A stretch of 64,000 nucleotides of DNA, taken from positions 1 through 64,000 of the forward strand of contig CACXWU010000010.1 in the NCBI GenBank assembly GCA_902771535.1, in the 5' to 3' direction. The translations under genes and the position numbers were made by a program. Shown piece by piece: positions 1 to 7,604 of this stretch. This DNA is from an uncultured Pseudomonadota bacterium. Lineage in GTDB: Bacteria > Pseudomonadota > Alphaproteobacteria > UBA3830. The stretch's first letter is position 1; each line of letters starts with the position of its first letter. Below the pieces are notes generated by a model, which made no database searches, was not told where the DNA came from, and saw only the letters and a program-made list of their open reading frames with translations.

Positions 1-1
1 A

Positions 2-1324
2 GAGTCTGACGATCAGGACGGAGAGTGGAAGTATTATATTAAATTGCCAAAGGGGTGTGACGGAATATATGCTGCGAGAAAATATTCTGAGACCGAAGCT
101 GTTTACGATATGATTGATTTCACTGAGAATACTACGATCAGTAAAAACGGATGTTTGTCGACAGATTTCAACGGTAGCTATGACAAAGGTTTCTATTATT
201 TCGGGTCTTCTCCTGTTACAAAAACTTTAACCACAAACGCAAAGGGAAGTTTGAAACTGAAAGTCGCTCCATACTTTGAAGCCTACAGAGGATATATTAA
301 ATACGGAACTACAGAGGAAAATATCGAAGCTCCAAAAGAGATTAAAATAAAATATGAGGATCTCTCGAACGGCACGATGCAATTCACGTTCAAAGACTGC
401 GTGATTTTATATGCGAAACTCTGTGATGTTAAAGCAGAAATAGGTAATTCAGCGTGTTACTACCATGCCCATAATTTGGTATGGTACCCTACTCCTTATA
501 TTTCGGGAGCTATAAGTTTATCAGGAAGTTATTCAAACTACAGTGTGGGTGAGGGATGGCAATGGCAGCACTGGCTTAAATACCAAAGTAATGACGATAA
601 CAAGCTTCGTGTCTGGAGCAATTCACATGTTTCGGACATTACCACAGTTTTAGGCGCAACATCTCCAATGTTTGCTGACTGGTACATGCCGCAAGATGTC
701 TATACCGATTTTGCGAATACCTATTTGGTCGGACCAATGCGTCTGTTTTCTCCGATGACAAGGGATTCGTCTCTCACTCCGAGAAAATACTGCCAGATGT
801 CTGCACGTGATGGGTATGATAATAAAGCAAATTTGCTGTGGCATAATTTCACGCTCCCAATCAATAGGGTATTGAATTGGGGATATCAATCAAGTGATCA
901 AGAAGAGGCAGTAATAGGACTCAAAAAAGCCACTGCAAAAGTTTGTGCAAAATTAAAGACGGATTATGGAAATGATCTGCGAGTCTACGTAGTAAAATAT
1001 AGGAAACAAGCTAAATACAAGACTTTTCCAGTCTATAATGTTTCACAATCAGATATAGATCACGATTATTCAGTTGTTGATGCGTGCGCTACAAATACCG
1101 GCGGAAAGACTTACGATATATCATCCGAAGCCGATCTGAAAACGACTTTGGATAATATCGCGGACGATATTAAAAACTTCGCCGGGGGAGTTACACCTGC
1201 CAGTAGCGGCTGGGAAGAATTCGCCGAGGTAGTTATACCTGCTGATAGCGACGGGGAAGAATTCGCCGAGGTAGTTATACCTGCTGATAGCGACGGGGAA
1301 GAACCGTATGTGATAATAAGGTGA
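2..1324 (+). CDS. TadG/vWA-like pilus-associated protein, C-terminal part (5' end outside window)
   Basis: The frame is already open at base 2, so the gene starts upstream; the in-frame TTG at 44 is unlikely to be the start. The last 150 residues look like the end of alphaproteobacterial TadG-like proteins with a von Willebrand A fold. They show a block around VCAKLKTD followed by RVYVVKY, then DACATNTGGKTYDISS and a helix with LDNIADDI. That matches the family pattern in which the final strand precedes a Cys-containing helix and a terminal 'eL...f..ia..i' motif. TadG proteins are secreted or membrane-anchored parts of Flp/Tad pilus systems. The C-terminus is extended by an acidic 14-residue repeat (EEFAEVVIPADSDG) that TadG proteins do not normally carry. 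No other tad gene is visible. The family call is from motif memory and is moderate. Confidence 0.5.
   Translation, partial: ESDDQDGEWKYYIKLPKGCDGIYAARKYSETEAVYDMIDFTENTTISKNGCLSTDFNGSYDKGFYYFGSSPVTKTLTTNAKGSLKLKVAPYFEAYRGYIKYGTTEENIEAPKEIKIKYEDLSNGTMQFTFKDCVILYAKLCDVKAEIGNSACYYHAHNLVWYPTPYISGAISLSGSYSNYSVGEGWQWQHWLKYQSNDDNKLRVWSNSHVSDITTVLGATSPMFADWYMPQDVYTDFANTYLVGPMRLFSPMTRDSSLTPRKYCQMSARDGYDNKANLLWHNFTLPINRVLNWGYQSSDQEEAVIGLKKATAKVCAKLKTDYGNDLRVYVVKYRKQAKYKTFPVYNVSQSDIDHDYSVVDACATNTGGKTYDISSEADLKTTLDNIADDIKNFAGGVTPASSGWEEFAEVVIPADSDGEEFAEVVIPADSDGEEPYVIIR
1172..1303 (+). repeat. 42-bp in-frame tandem repeat, three copies
   Basis: Two identical 42-bp units lie at 1214-1255 and 1256-1297. 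A diverged first copy precedes them (1172-1213), and a fourth begins (GAAGAA) and breaks off at 1304. Because 42 is a multiple of three, the array adds whole 14-residue units, EEFAEVVIPADSDG, to the C-terminus of the TadG-like protein. The identical pair implies recent expansion by slippage or unequal exchange. Confidence 0.85.
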
Positions 1325-1593
1325 ATCTCTTATGGAATAGTTTTACAATTCCGGGTAATCATGTGTTGTTACAAGCGGGATATCAATCATCCCAAGAAGA
1401 TACTATAGCGGCACTTAAAAACACTACGGCGGCGGTTTGTGCAAAATTAAAGACAGATACCGGCGGAAAGACTTACGATATATCATCCGAAGCCGACCTG
1501 AAATCGACTCTGGATGATATCGCGGACGATATTAAAAATTTCGCCGGGGGAGTTACACCTGCCAGTAGCGGCTGGAAAAAAGATGATTTTTAA
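1312..1593 (+). pseudogene. Frameshifted partial duplicate of the TadG-like C-terminus
   Basis: The readable frame (GTG at 1321, 90 residues) repeats the upstream gene's tail. NLLWNSFTIP matches NLLWHNFTLP, GYQSS and VCAKLKTD recur, and TGGKTYDISSEADLK is identical, ending in GGVTPASSGW. Relative to the original it lacks about 44 residues between KLKTD and TGGKTYD. It is out of frame with the preceding gene because of about two extra bases near 1310 (TATGTGATAATAAG against TATGATAATAAA). It overlaps the preceding stop and shows no ribosome binding site of its own. It is best read as a tandem-duplicated, partly deleted 3' end that once extended the same protein. Translation as a separate small protein cannot be excluded. 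Confidence 0.7.
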
Positions 1594-1655
1594 ACAGATC
1601 ACTTCGACATCAGCAGACAGCCGAATATAACAGAAGATCAGGGAAAACGAGTGAA

Positions 1656-1731
1656 TGGTGGGCAATGCAGGATTCGAACCTGCGACACCCTGATTAAAAG
1701 TCAGGTGCTCTACCAACTGAGCTAATTGCCC
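1656..1731 (-). tRNA. tRNA-Lys (anticodon TTT)
   Basis: The minus strand folds as a complete 76-nt tRNA. The acceptor stem GGGCAAT pairs with ATTGCCC, the D arm is TTAGCTCAGTTGGTAGAGC, the anticodon loop CTTTTAA holds TTT, the T arm carries GGTTCGAATCC, and CCA is encoded at 1656-1658. A promoter lies just upstream (1745-1773). Confidence 0.97.
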
Positions 1732-1744
1732 TAAAACCGAGGCC

Positions 1745-1773
1745 AATATAAACAACTTTATATGCAAAAGCAA
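1745..1773 (-). promoter_or_regulatory. Promoter of tRNA-Lys
   Basis: The minus strand reads TTGCTT, 17 bp, TATATT. Transcription would start about 7 bases before the tRNA. The tRNA-Val promoter in this window has the same TTGCT-17-TATA layout. Confidence 0.55.
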
Positions 1774-1866
1774 GTGATATTTTTAATAAATGGCCTTATT
1801 GCGGAAACTATTAATTCGTTTTGTGAGGTTCGACACGGATTAATTTTGGAATTTTTAGCAATCTTC

Positions 1867-1895
1867 TTGAGTTTTGAAATATTTGCGGTTATAAA
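1867..1895 (+). promoter_or_regulatory. Promoter of the rpsB-tsf operon
   Basis: TTGAGT (1867-1872), a 17-bp spacer and TATAAA (1890-1895) form a good sigma70-type promoter. The predicted start near 1902 leaves a leader of about 150 nt before rpsB. Confidence 0.7.
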
Positions 1896-1901
1896 TACGG
1901 A

Positions 1902-2052
1902 GATAACGCATGCGAACAGAGGGGCAGGGTTGTCCGTTCGGTCCGAGAAATCGGTTGGAGTTCGCAGAGGAGGGGGCGCATGGTGTGTTCCCGTGATGGG
2001 ATTATTTTTTCTTGGATAATTCCATCTTTATAACCGAAAAAGGAGCAAAAAT
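1902..2052 (+). promoter_or_regulatory. rpsB mRNA leader
   Basis: About 150 nt of noncoding sequence that is noticeably more G-rich than other intergenic DNA here, with runs such as GAGGAGGGGGCG near 1970. E. coli rpsB is autoregulated by S2 through its leader; similar control here is inference, and I could not match a known fold. The short frame at 1762-2019 overlaps the promoter and is not convincing as a gene. The ribosome binding site AAAAAGGAG ends at 2045. Confidence 0.35.
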
Positions 2053-2850
2053 ATGCAAGAAGTTTCAATAAAAAGTTTGTTAGAAGCTGGAGTTCATTTT
2101 GGACACCAGACACGTCGTTGGAATCCAAAAATGGCGCCGTACATTTTCGGATCTAAGGACAAAATCCATATCATAAATTTGGATAAGACTGCTGCGATGA
2201 TGAGAGAGGCGTTGAGCGTCGCAGGAAACGTTGCCGCTGAGGGGGGACGTATTCTGTTTGTCGGAACAAAGAGGCAGGCCAGTGAGAGAGTGGCGGAAGC
2301 GGCTCAGAAGTGCGGTCAGTATTATGTTAACCATCGTTGGTTGGGTGGTATGCTCACCAATTGGAAGACCGTGTCGCAGTCAATCAAAAAATTGGAGACA
2401 CTGGAAAACAGGTTAAAGGACGAAAACATCGTACTGAAAAAGAAGGAAATCCTGAGCATCGAGCGAAAGATTGAGAAATTCAACAGAGCTCTCGGTGGAG
2501 TTCGCAGCATGGGAGGAATTCCGTCGTTGTTGTTCGTTTTGGATGTCACTTTGGATAAGACCGCCGTTGAGGAAGCCAGAGTTTTGGGAATCCCTGTGAT
2601 CGGTATTTGTGATACGAATTCAGATCCTTCTGTTGTTGACTTCCCAATTCCGGGAAATGACGATTCGTCCAGAGCGATTGAGTTGTATTGCACCGCCATG
2701 GAAAATGCTATTATTGAAGGAATTCAAAAAGGATTGAGTTCGTCCGGGGTTGATGTCGGTGCGTTGGAGAATCCTGTTGTCGCAGAGGAAGTTTCTGAGG
2801 AGAGTACGGAATCCGGCGATGATCAAAGTCAAGAAGCGGTTGCTGAATAA
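2053..2850 (+). CDS. rpsB: 30S ribosomal protein S2
   Basis: Structural protein of the small ribosomal subunit; it binds late at the head-platform junction and is needed for S1 docking. The 265 residues start with the family signature (SIKSLLEAGVHFGHQTRRWN) and include HRWLGGMLTNW and the conserved GIPVIGICDTN...PIPGNDD region. It is longer than the E. coli protein because of an acidic Glu/Ser-rich tail of about 30 residues from residue 235, as is common in alphaproteobacteria. AAGGAG sits at the right distance from ATG 2053. The gene heads a run of translation and envelope genes, with tsf 17 bp downstream. Confidence 0.98.
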   Translation: MQEVSIKSLLEAGVHFGHQTRRWNPKMAPYIFGSKDKIHIINLDKTAAMMREALSVAGNVAAEGGRILFVGTKRQASERVAEAAQKCGQYYVNHRWLGGMLTNWKTVSQSIKKLETLENRLKDENIVLKKKEILSIERKIEKFNRALGGVRSMGGIPSLLFVLDVTLDKTAVEEARVLGIPVIGICDTNSDPSVVDFPIPGNDDSSRAIELYCTAMENAIIEGIQKGLSSSGVDVGALENPVVAEEVSEESTESGDDQSQEAVAE

Positions 2851-2867
2851 TTATTGGGAGAAAAATT

Positions 2868-3791
2868 ATGGCAGAAATTACGGCTAGTGAAGTAAAAGCC
2901 TTAAGAGATCGTACCGGTGCAGGTATGATGGATTGTAAAAAAGCTCTTGTTGCTTGTGAAGGTGATGTTGAGAAATCTATCGATTGGCTTCGCAAAAAAG
3001 GACTTTCCGCAGCGGCTAAGAAATCCGGAAGAGTTGCAGCTGAAGGTTTGGTCGGTCTCTATGTCGACGGAAACAAGGGAACGGTTTTGGAGGTTAATGC
3101 CGAGACAGACTTTGTTGCTCGTAACGATTTGTTTCAAAAATATGTTTCAACAGTTGTTGAGATTGCATCCAAGAACGATGCCGATTTGGAGACACTGAAA
3201 ATTTTGGACTACCCTGAAACGGGCCGCAATGTTTCCGAAGAATTGACAAATTTGATTGCAACAATCGGTGAGAATATGGGATTGCGCAGAGTTTCTCATC
3301 TTTCGGTGAGTGATGGAGTAGTCGCATCTTATGTTCACAATAAGATCGCTGATAATTTGGGAAAGATCGGAATTTTGGTTGGGTTGGAATCAACCGCCGA
3401 TAAATCCAAGTTGTTGGAGCTGGGAAAGAAAATAGCCATGCATATCGCTGCAGCAAGTCCGAAATCGGTAAATATTTCTGATTTAGATCCTGAAGTTGTT
3501 GCGAGAGAGCGTGATGTTGTTACGGAGCAAGCGAAGAATTCAGGAAAGAAAGAGGAATTCATTCCGAAAATTGTTGAGGGTCGTTTGAGCAAATTTTACG
3601 GAGAGGTTGTTCTTACGGAACAGATCTTCGTGATTGACGGAACCTCAAAAGTGAAGGAAGTAATTGCTCAGGCTGAAAAAGATCTCGGAGCACCGATTAA
3701 AATCGTTGGATTTAAAAAGTTCGTTCTGGGAGAAGGTATTGAGAAACAGGCTGTTGATTTTGCAGCTGAAGTCGCGGCTCAGTTGAATTAA
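2868..3791 (+). CDS. tsf: Elongation factor Ts
   Basis: Guanine-nucleotide exchange factor that regenerates EF-Tu-GTP in the cytoplasm. The N-terminal UBA-like domain reads LRDRTGAGMMDCKKAL, and the exchange-core motif ETDFVARND lies near residue 80. At 307 residues it has the normal length, with both halves of the dimerisation region present. It follows rpsB as in most bacteria and shares its promoter; pyrH begins 9 bp after its stop. Confidence 0.98.
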   Translation: MAEITASEVKALRDRTGAGMMDCKKALVACEGDVEKSIDWLRKKGLSAAAKKSGRVAAEGLVGLYVDGNKGTVLEVNAETDFVARNDLFQKYVSTVVEIASKNDADLETLKILDYPETGRNVSEELTNLIATIGENMGLRRVSHLSVSDGVVASYVHNKIADNLGKIGILVGLESTADKSKLLELGKKIAMHIAAASPKSVNISDLDPEVVARERDVVTEQAKNSGKKEEFIPKIVEGRLSKFYGEVVLTEQIFVIDGTSKVKEVIAQAEKDLGAPIKIVGFKKFVLGEGIEKQAVDFAAEVAAQLN

Positions 3792-3800
3792 GAAGGTCTT

Positions 3801-4511
3801 ATGTTGAAGAATTTTCATCGAGTATTGTTAAAAATTTCCGGTGAATTTCTTATGGGAGATCGTGATTATGGTCTCGATGTTAAGACAGTGGATCGGATCG
3901 CCGAGGAGGTGAAGGCCATTCGTGATTTCGGCGTCGAGGTTTGTATAGTTGTTGGGGGCGGGAATATCTTTCGTGGTGTTTCCGCCGCCGCTTATGGCAT
4001 GCATAGGGCGGCCGCTGACAATATCGGAATGTTGGCAACAGTGATGAATTCAATTGCTTTTCAAAATTCTTTGGAAAGAGTTGGAGTTGATACGCGTGTT
4101 ATGTCTGCGATTCACATGCCGAATATTTGTGAACCTTATATTCAAAGAAAAGCAATACGTCATTTGGATAAAGGACGGGTAGTTATCTGTGCGGCAGGAT
4201 CGGGAAATCCATACTTCTCTACGGATACTGCGGCCGTACTTAGAGCTTTGGAAACGAATTGTGAAACTTTCATAAAAGCGACAAAGGTTGATGGAGTTTT
4301 TGATTCCGATCCGATTAAAAATCCGAATGCCAAGTTTTTGGAAAAGCTATCCTACGACGAAGTTATTGATAAAAACATAAAAATCATGGATCATACCGCC
4401 ATTACTTTGGCTAAAGAAAATGGTATCCCCATGATTGTGTTTTCTTTGAAAGAAAAAGGTAATTTAGAGAAGGTCTTATTGAGAACGGGAAAGTATTCTC
4501 TTATAATCTAA
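3801..4511 (+). CDS. pyrH: Uridylate kinase (UMP kinase)
   Basis: Phosphorylates UMP to UDP, the committed step toward UTP and CTP, as an allosteric hexamer. The 236 residues belong to the amino-acid-kinase fold: LLKISGEFL at the N-terminus binds phosphate, VVGGGNIFRG follows near residue 53, and TDTAAVLRALE and TKVDGVFDSDP mark the nucleotide site. The length matches the family. It sits between tsf and frr as in most proteobacteria, probably cotranscribed. Confidence 0.97.
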   Translation: MLKNFHRVLLKISGEFLMGDRDYGLDVKTVDRIAEEVKAIRDFGVEVCIVVGGGNIFRGVSAAAYGMHRAAADNIGMLATVMNSIAFQNSLERVGVDTRVMSAIHMPNICEPYIQRKAIRHLDKGRVVICAAGSGNPYFSTDTAAVLRALETNCETFIKATKVDGVFDSDPIKNPNAKFLEKLSYDEVIDKNIKIMDHTAITLAKENGIPMIVFSLKEKGNLEKVLLRTGKYSLII

Positions 4512-4525
4512 CAGTGGAGGGAATA

Positions 4526-5071
4526 ATGTTAGAAAAGTTAAGAAAAAAGATGACAGCCAGTTTTGAGAATCTGTTGAAGGATTTCGGTGGGTTGAGAACA
4601 GGAAGGGCCTCCGTGTCCATTTTGGATAGCGTTATGGTTGAAGCCTATGGAAGTATGGTTCCGCTGCAGCAAGTCGGAACAGTAAGCGCTCCGGAAGCAA
4701 GATTGTTAACAGTGCAAGTTTGGGATTCTTCATTGATAAAGCCAACGGAAGTTGCAATCAGAAATTCCTCGATAGGTTTGAGTCCTATGGTGGATGGTCA
4801 GTTAATTCGCATAGCAGTTCCCGAGTTGAGTGAAGAGAGAAGAAAAGAAATCTGTAAGTTGGCGGGAAAATATGCTGAACAGACCAAGGTTGCAATTCGC
4901 AACGTTCGTCGAGAGGGGATGGATGATGCGAAAAGGCAAGAGAAGAATAAGGAAATTACCGAAGATGAATTAAAGAGACTTTCGGACGATATTCAAAAAA
5001 TAACCGATGAATACGTAAAGAAGGTCGATTCCGCTCTCGAGGTAAAAGAAAAAGAAATAATGAGAGTTTAG
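4526..5071 (+). CDS. frr: Ribosome recycling factor
   Basis: Splits post-termination ribosomes together with EF-G. The start is placed at ATG 4526 because GGAGGG (4516-4521) has proper spacing to it; an in-frame GTG at 4514 would lie inside the ribosome binding site. The resulting 181 residues fit the family, with LRTGRASVSILD near the N-terminus and the long three-helix bundle carrying VAIRNVRREGMD and the ELKRLSDDIQKITDEYVKK helix. uppS starts 3 bp after its stop. Confidence 0.97.
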   Translation: MLEKLRKKMTASFENLLKDFGGLRTGRASVSILDSVMVEAYGSMVPLQQVGTVSAPEARLLTVQVWDSSLIKPTEVAIRNSSIGLSPMVDGQLIRIAVPELSEERRKEICKLAGKYAEQTKVAIRNVRREGMDDAKRQEKNKEITEDELKRLSDDIQKITDEYVKKVDSALEVKEKEIMRV

Positions 5072-5074
5072 TCT

Positions 5075-5800
5075 ATGTCGAATGCGGAGTTGGATTCGAG
5101 CAAAAATTCAGAATTACAGCACATTGCATTTATTCCAGATGGTAATCGTCGTTGGGCTAGAAAACGCGGAGCTATTTCAACTTTAGTTGGTCACAGACGG
5201 GGGTTTGATAACGTTAAGCAGCTTTGTGTTTCACTTATCAAATACAATGTGAAATATGCAACGTTTTTTTGTTTTTCTACAGAGAACTGGAACAGGTCTA
5301 AGGAAGAGGTTTCTTATCTGATGAAGTTATTCGGTTCAGTATTCGATGATGCGGATAATTTTTTGCAGGATAACGGAATAAAGGTTGAAACCGTTGGAGA
5401 TTTGTCTCAGTTGTCCCAGGATCTCCAGGATAAAATTTCTCAAATAAAAGAGAGAACGAAAAATAACAGTAAGATTACTCTTATTTGTGCGGTTAGCTAT
5501 TCCGGACGAAATGAGATAGTTCGTGCTGTAAAAAAAATTGCTCAAGATGTTCGGGATAATAAGATTAGTATAGACGATATAGACGAACGGCGATTCGAAT
5601 CTTATTTGGATTTACCAGAGGTTCCGTATCCTGACATTATAGTAAGAACCAGCGAGCAACGTATCAGCAATTTTTTGTTGTGGGAATCGGCATACAGTGA
5701 GCTGATATTTTTGGATAAGTTCTGGCCGGACTTTACGGAGGATGATGTTCGGCTCGTTATAGATGATTTTTCCAAAAGGAAGAGGCGTTATGGTAAGTGA
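5075..5800 (+). CDS. uppS: Isoprenyl transferase (undecaprenyl diphosphate synthase)
   Basis: A cis-prenyltransferase that condenses isopentenyl diphosphate onto farnesyl diphosphate to make the C55 lipid carrier for peptidoglycan and surface polysaccharides. The catalytic motif FIPDGNRRWARKRG holds the essential Asp near residue 28. FSTENWNRS and the C-terminal VRTSEQRISNFLLWES follow; the Arg/Ser residues there bind diphosphate. The 241 residues are normal. Its last 11 bases overlap the start of cdsA, implying translational coupling. Confidence 0.95.
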   Translation: MSNAELDSSKNSELQHIAFIPDGNRRWARKRGAISTLVGHRRGFDNVKQLCVSLIKYNVKYATFFCFSTENWNRSKEEVSYLMKLFGSVFDDADNFLQDNGIKVETVGDLSQLSQDLQDKISQIKERTKNNSKITLICAVSYSGRNEIVRAVKKIAQDVRDNKISIDDIDERRFESYLDLPEVPYPDIIVRTSEQRISNFLLWESAYSELIFLDKFWPDFTEDDVRLVIDDFSKRKRRYGK

Positions 5801-6467
5801 AATAATAACCGGAAAAGTATCTTTCAATTACGATCTTCTAAAAAGGATTTTATCTGGATTTTTGTTCGCACCTATGATCGCATTGGTGCTGATCTTATCG
5901 GAAAACAATTTCCGAATCTTATGCTGGCTTGCCTATTTGGTGATTGCTTTTGAAATTTTTTCGCCGAAGGTTAAAGGGTATTATCTTATCAGAAGTTTGG
6001 CACTTCTTTTCTGTTTCTTCGGAATGAAATCTTTCATATATTGTCGGCAGTTTTTCGGTTCCATGGGATGTATTCTTTTGATTTGCGTGTCAAGTTTTAC
6101 GGATATGGGCGGGTATTTCTTCGGTCGGATGTTTAAAGGTCCGAAATTATGTCCAAAAATCAGTCCCAACAAAACCTGGTCTGGCTTTTTCGGTGGGGTA
6201 CTGTTGGCGAATTTATGCGTGTTTTTTATAAGAGATTTCTTTTACGCGGGGCCGATAAGCAGTTCCGTTTTTTATTTGAGGTTTTGGGGAGTGGAACTAC
6301 TTGTTTTATCCGCGGTAGGAGGCGATTTGCTCGAGTCCATGTTTAAGCGTTATATCGGAGTGAAAGATATGAGTAAGCTTTTTCCGGGACACGGAGGACT
6401 TTTAGATCGGCTCGACAGTTTGTTAATGGTTTCCATAGTTTTTACTCTCATTGATATTTTTTTGTAG
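5790..6467 (+). CDS. cdsA: Phosphatidate cytidylyltransferase (CDP-diglyceride synthase)
   Basis: Makes CDP-diacylglycerol from CTP and phosphatidate at the inner membrane, feeding all phospholipid synthesis. The C-terminal family signature is clear (KRYIGVKD, then FPGHGGLLDRLD), and PNKTWSGFFGG precedes it. I place the start at ATG 5790, after GGAAGAGG; the longer frame from 5763 begins deep inside uppS. The 225 residues are shorter than E. coli CdsA, with fewer N-terminal membrane segments, as in compact alphaproteobacterial versions. In many alphaproteobacteria dxr follows; here rseP follows directly. Confidence 0.93.
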   Translation: MVSEIITGKVSFNYDLLKRILSGFLFAPMIALVLILSENNFRILCWLAYLVIAFEIFSPKVKGYYLIRSLALLFCFFGMKSFIYCRQFFGSMGCILLICVSSFTDMGGYFFGRMFKGPKLCPKISPNKTWSGFFGGVLLANLCVFFIRDFFYAGPISSSVFYLRFWGVELLVLSAVGGDLLESMFKRYIGVKDMSKLFPGHGGLLDRLDSLLMVSIVFTLIDIFL

Positions 6468-6473
6468 GGTGAC

Positions 6474-7601
6474 ATGAGCTTTATATATTATTTTCTATCG
6501 TTTTTTTTGATTATCAATGTCATCGTTTTTGTTCACGAATATGGTCATTTTCAAGCAGCCAGAAAAATGGGAGTTAAAGTCTCGACCTTTTCTTTGGGAA
6601 TGGGGCCGGAGTTGTTCGGATTTGAAGACAAGCACGGTACCCGATGGATTTTTTCGGCATTTCCGATAGGTGGATACGTAATGATGCTTGGAGATGGTGA
6701 TGCGTCATCCATGACCGAAGATAAGGAATCACTAAAAGGATTGTCTGAGGAGGAAAAGAAACAATCTTTTTACGCTAAAAGTAATTGGGCGAAGATTTGG
6801 ATAGCCTTCTGTGGACCGTTTTTCAATTATATTTACGCATTTGTCGTCATTGTTTTTATGAGTTTATTTTACGGGCTTCCGAATTATGAACCCGTCGTTT
6901 CTACCGTGATGCAAGGAAGTCCTGCAGAATTAAGCGGAATTAAAGCCGGTGACAGAATTTTATATGTTGATGGTAAAAAAGTAGAAAAGTTTCGCGATGT
7001 GAAAATTGGAATAATTTGTTCTGATAAAGAAAAGATAAAATTCACCGTTGAGCGCGACGGTATGATTCGAAATGTTGAAGTTAAGCCTGAAGTTAAAGAG
7101 ACAAAAAAACCTTGGGGCACAACCAAAAAAACGAAAGTGGTGGGGATATCCAGCGGAGAACCTATCTATGTTAAGTCAGGTTTCCTGGATTCGATAAAGG
7201 GGGCTTCTAAGTATTGTTGGGACATGACGGTTGAAATGTTCGGCATATTCTCGAGGTTGTTTTCAGGGAAAACCTCCATTGATAATTTCGGTGGTATAGT
7301 TCAAATGACCAAAGTTGCCGGGGATTTATCTAAATCCGGAAATTTTGCTCAGCTGATAATGTTTACGGTAATGTTGTCGTTGAATTTGGGATTTATAAAT
7401 CTGTTTCCGTTGCCGGTTCTGGACGGCGGACGCATATTCATATGTTTGGCAGAGGAGATTAGCGGAAAGAAACTCAATGAAAAATTACAAGAATATCTGA
7501 TGATAGCTTGTATGATTTTTTTGATATTTTTGATGTTAATTACAACTGTAAATGATATTTTAAATATAGAAACGGTTAGCAATTTTATTTTTAAGAGGTA
7601 G
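6474..7601 (+). CDS. rseP: Site-2 intramembrane zinc metalloprotease
   Basis: Cleaves transmembrane substrates such as anti-sigma factors and remnant signal peptides within the inner membrane. The zinc-binding HEYGH is at residues 21-25 in the first membrane segment. A single PDZ domain follows at about 125-200 (GSPAELSGIKAGDRIL), and the second metal-binding motif LPVLDGG lies near residue 315, then a C-terminal membrane segment. E. coli RseP has two PDZ domains; one is common in this class. It directly precedes bamA, the usual order. Confidence 0.96.
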   Translation: MSFIYYFLSFFLIINVIVFVHEYGHFQAARKMGVKVSTFSLGMGPELFGFEDKHGTRWIFSAFPIGGYVMMLGDGDASSMTEDKESLKGLSEEEKKQSFYAKSNWAKIWIAFCGPFFNYIYAFVVIVFMSLFYGLPNYEPVVSTVMQGSPAELSGIKAGDRILYVDGKKVEKFRDVKIGIICSDKEKIKFTVERDGMIRNVEVKPEVKETKKPWGTTKKTKVVGISSGEPIYVKSGFLDSIKGASKYCWDMTVEMFGIFSRLFSGKTSIDNFGGIVQMTKVAGDLSKSGNFAQLIMFTVMLSLNLGFINLFPLPVLDGGRIFICLAEEISGKKLNEKLQEYLMIACMIFLIFLMLITTVNDILNIETVSNFIFKR

Positions 7602-7604
7602 TAT

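Noticed and set aside
1483-1773. Minus-strand frame of 96 residues
   Set aside because: It runs across the whole tRNA-Lys gene and the duplicated TadG tail; a chance frame.
1762-2019. 85-residue frame on the plus strand before rpsB
   Set aside because: It overlaps both the tRNA-Lys promoter and the rpsB promoter and leader, has no ribosome binding site and no recognisable motif.
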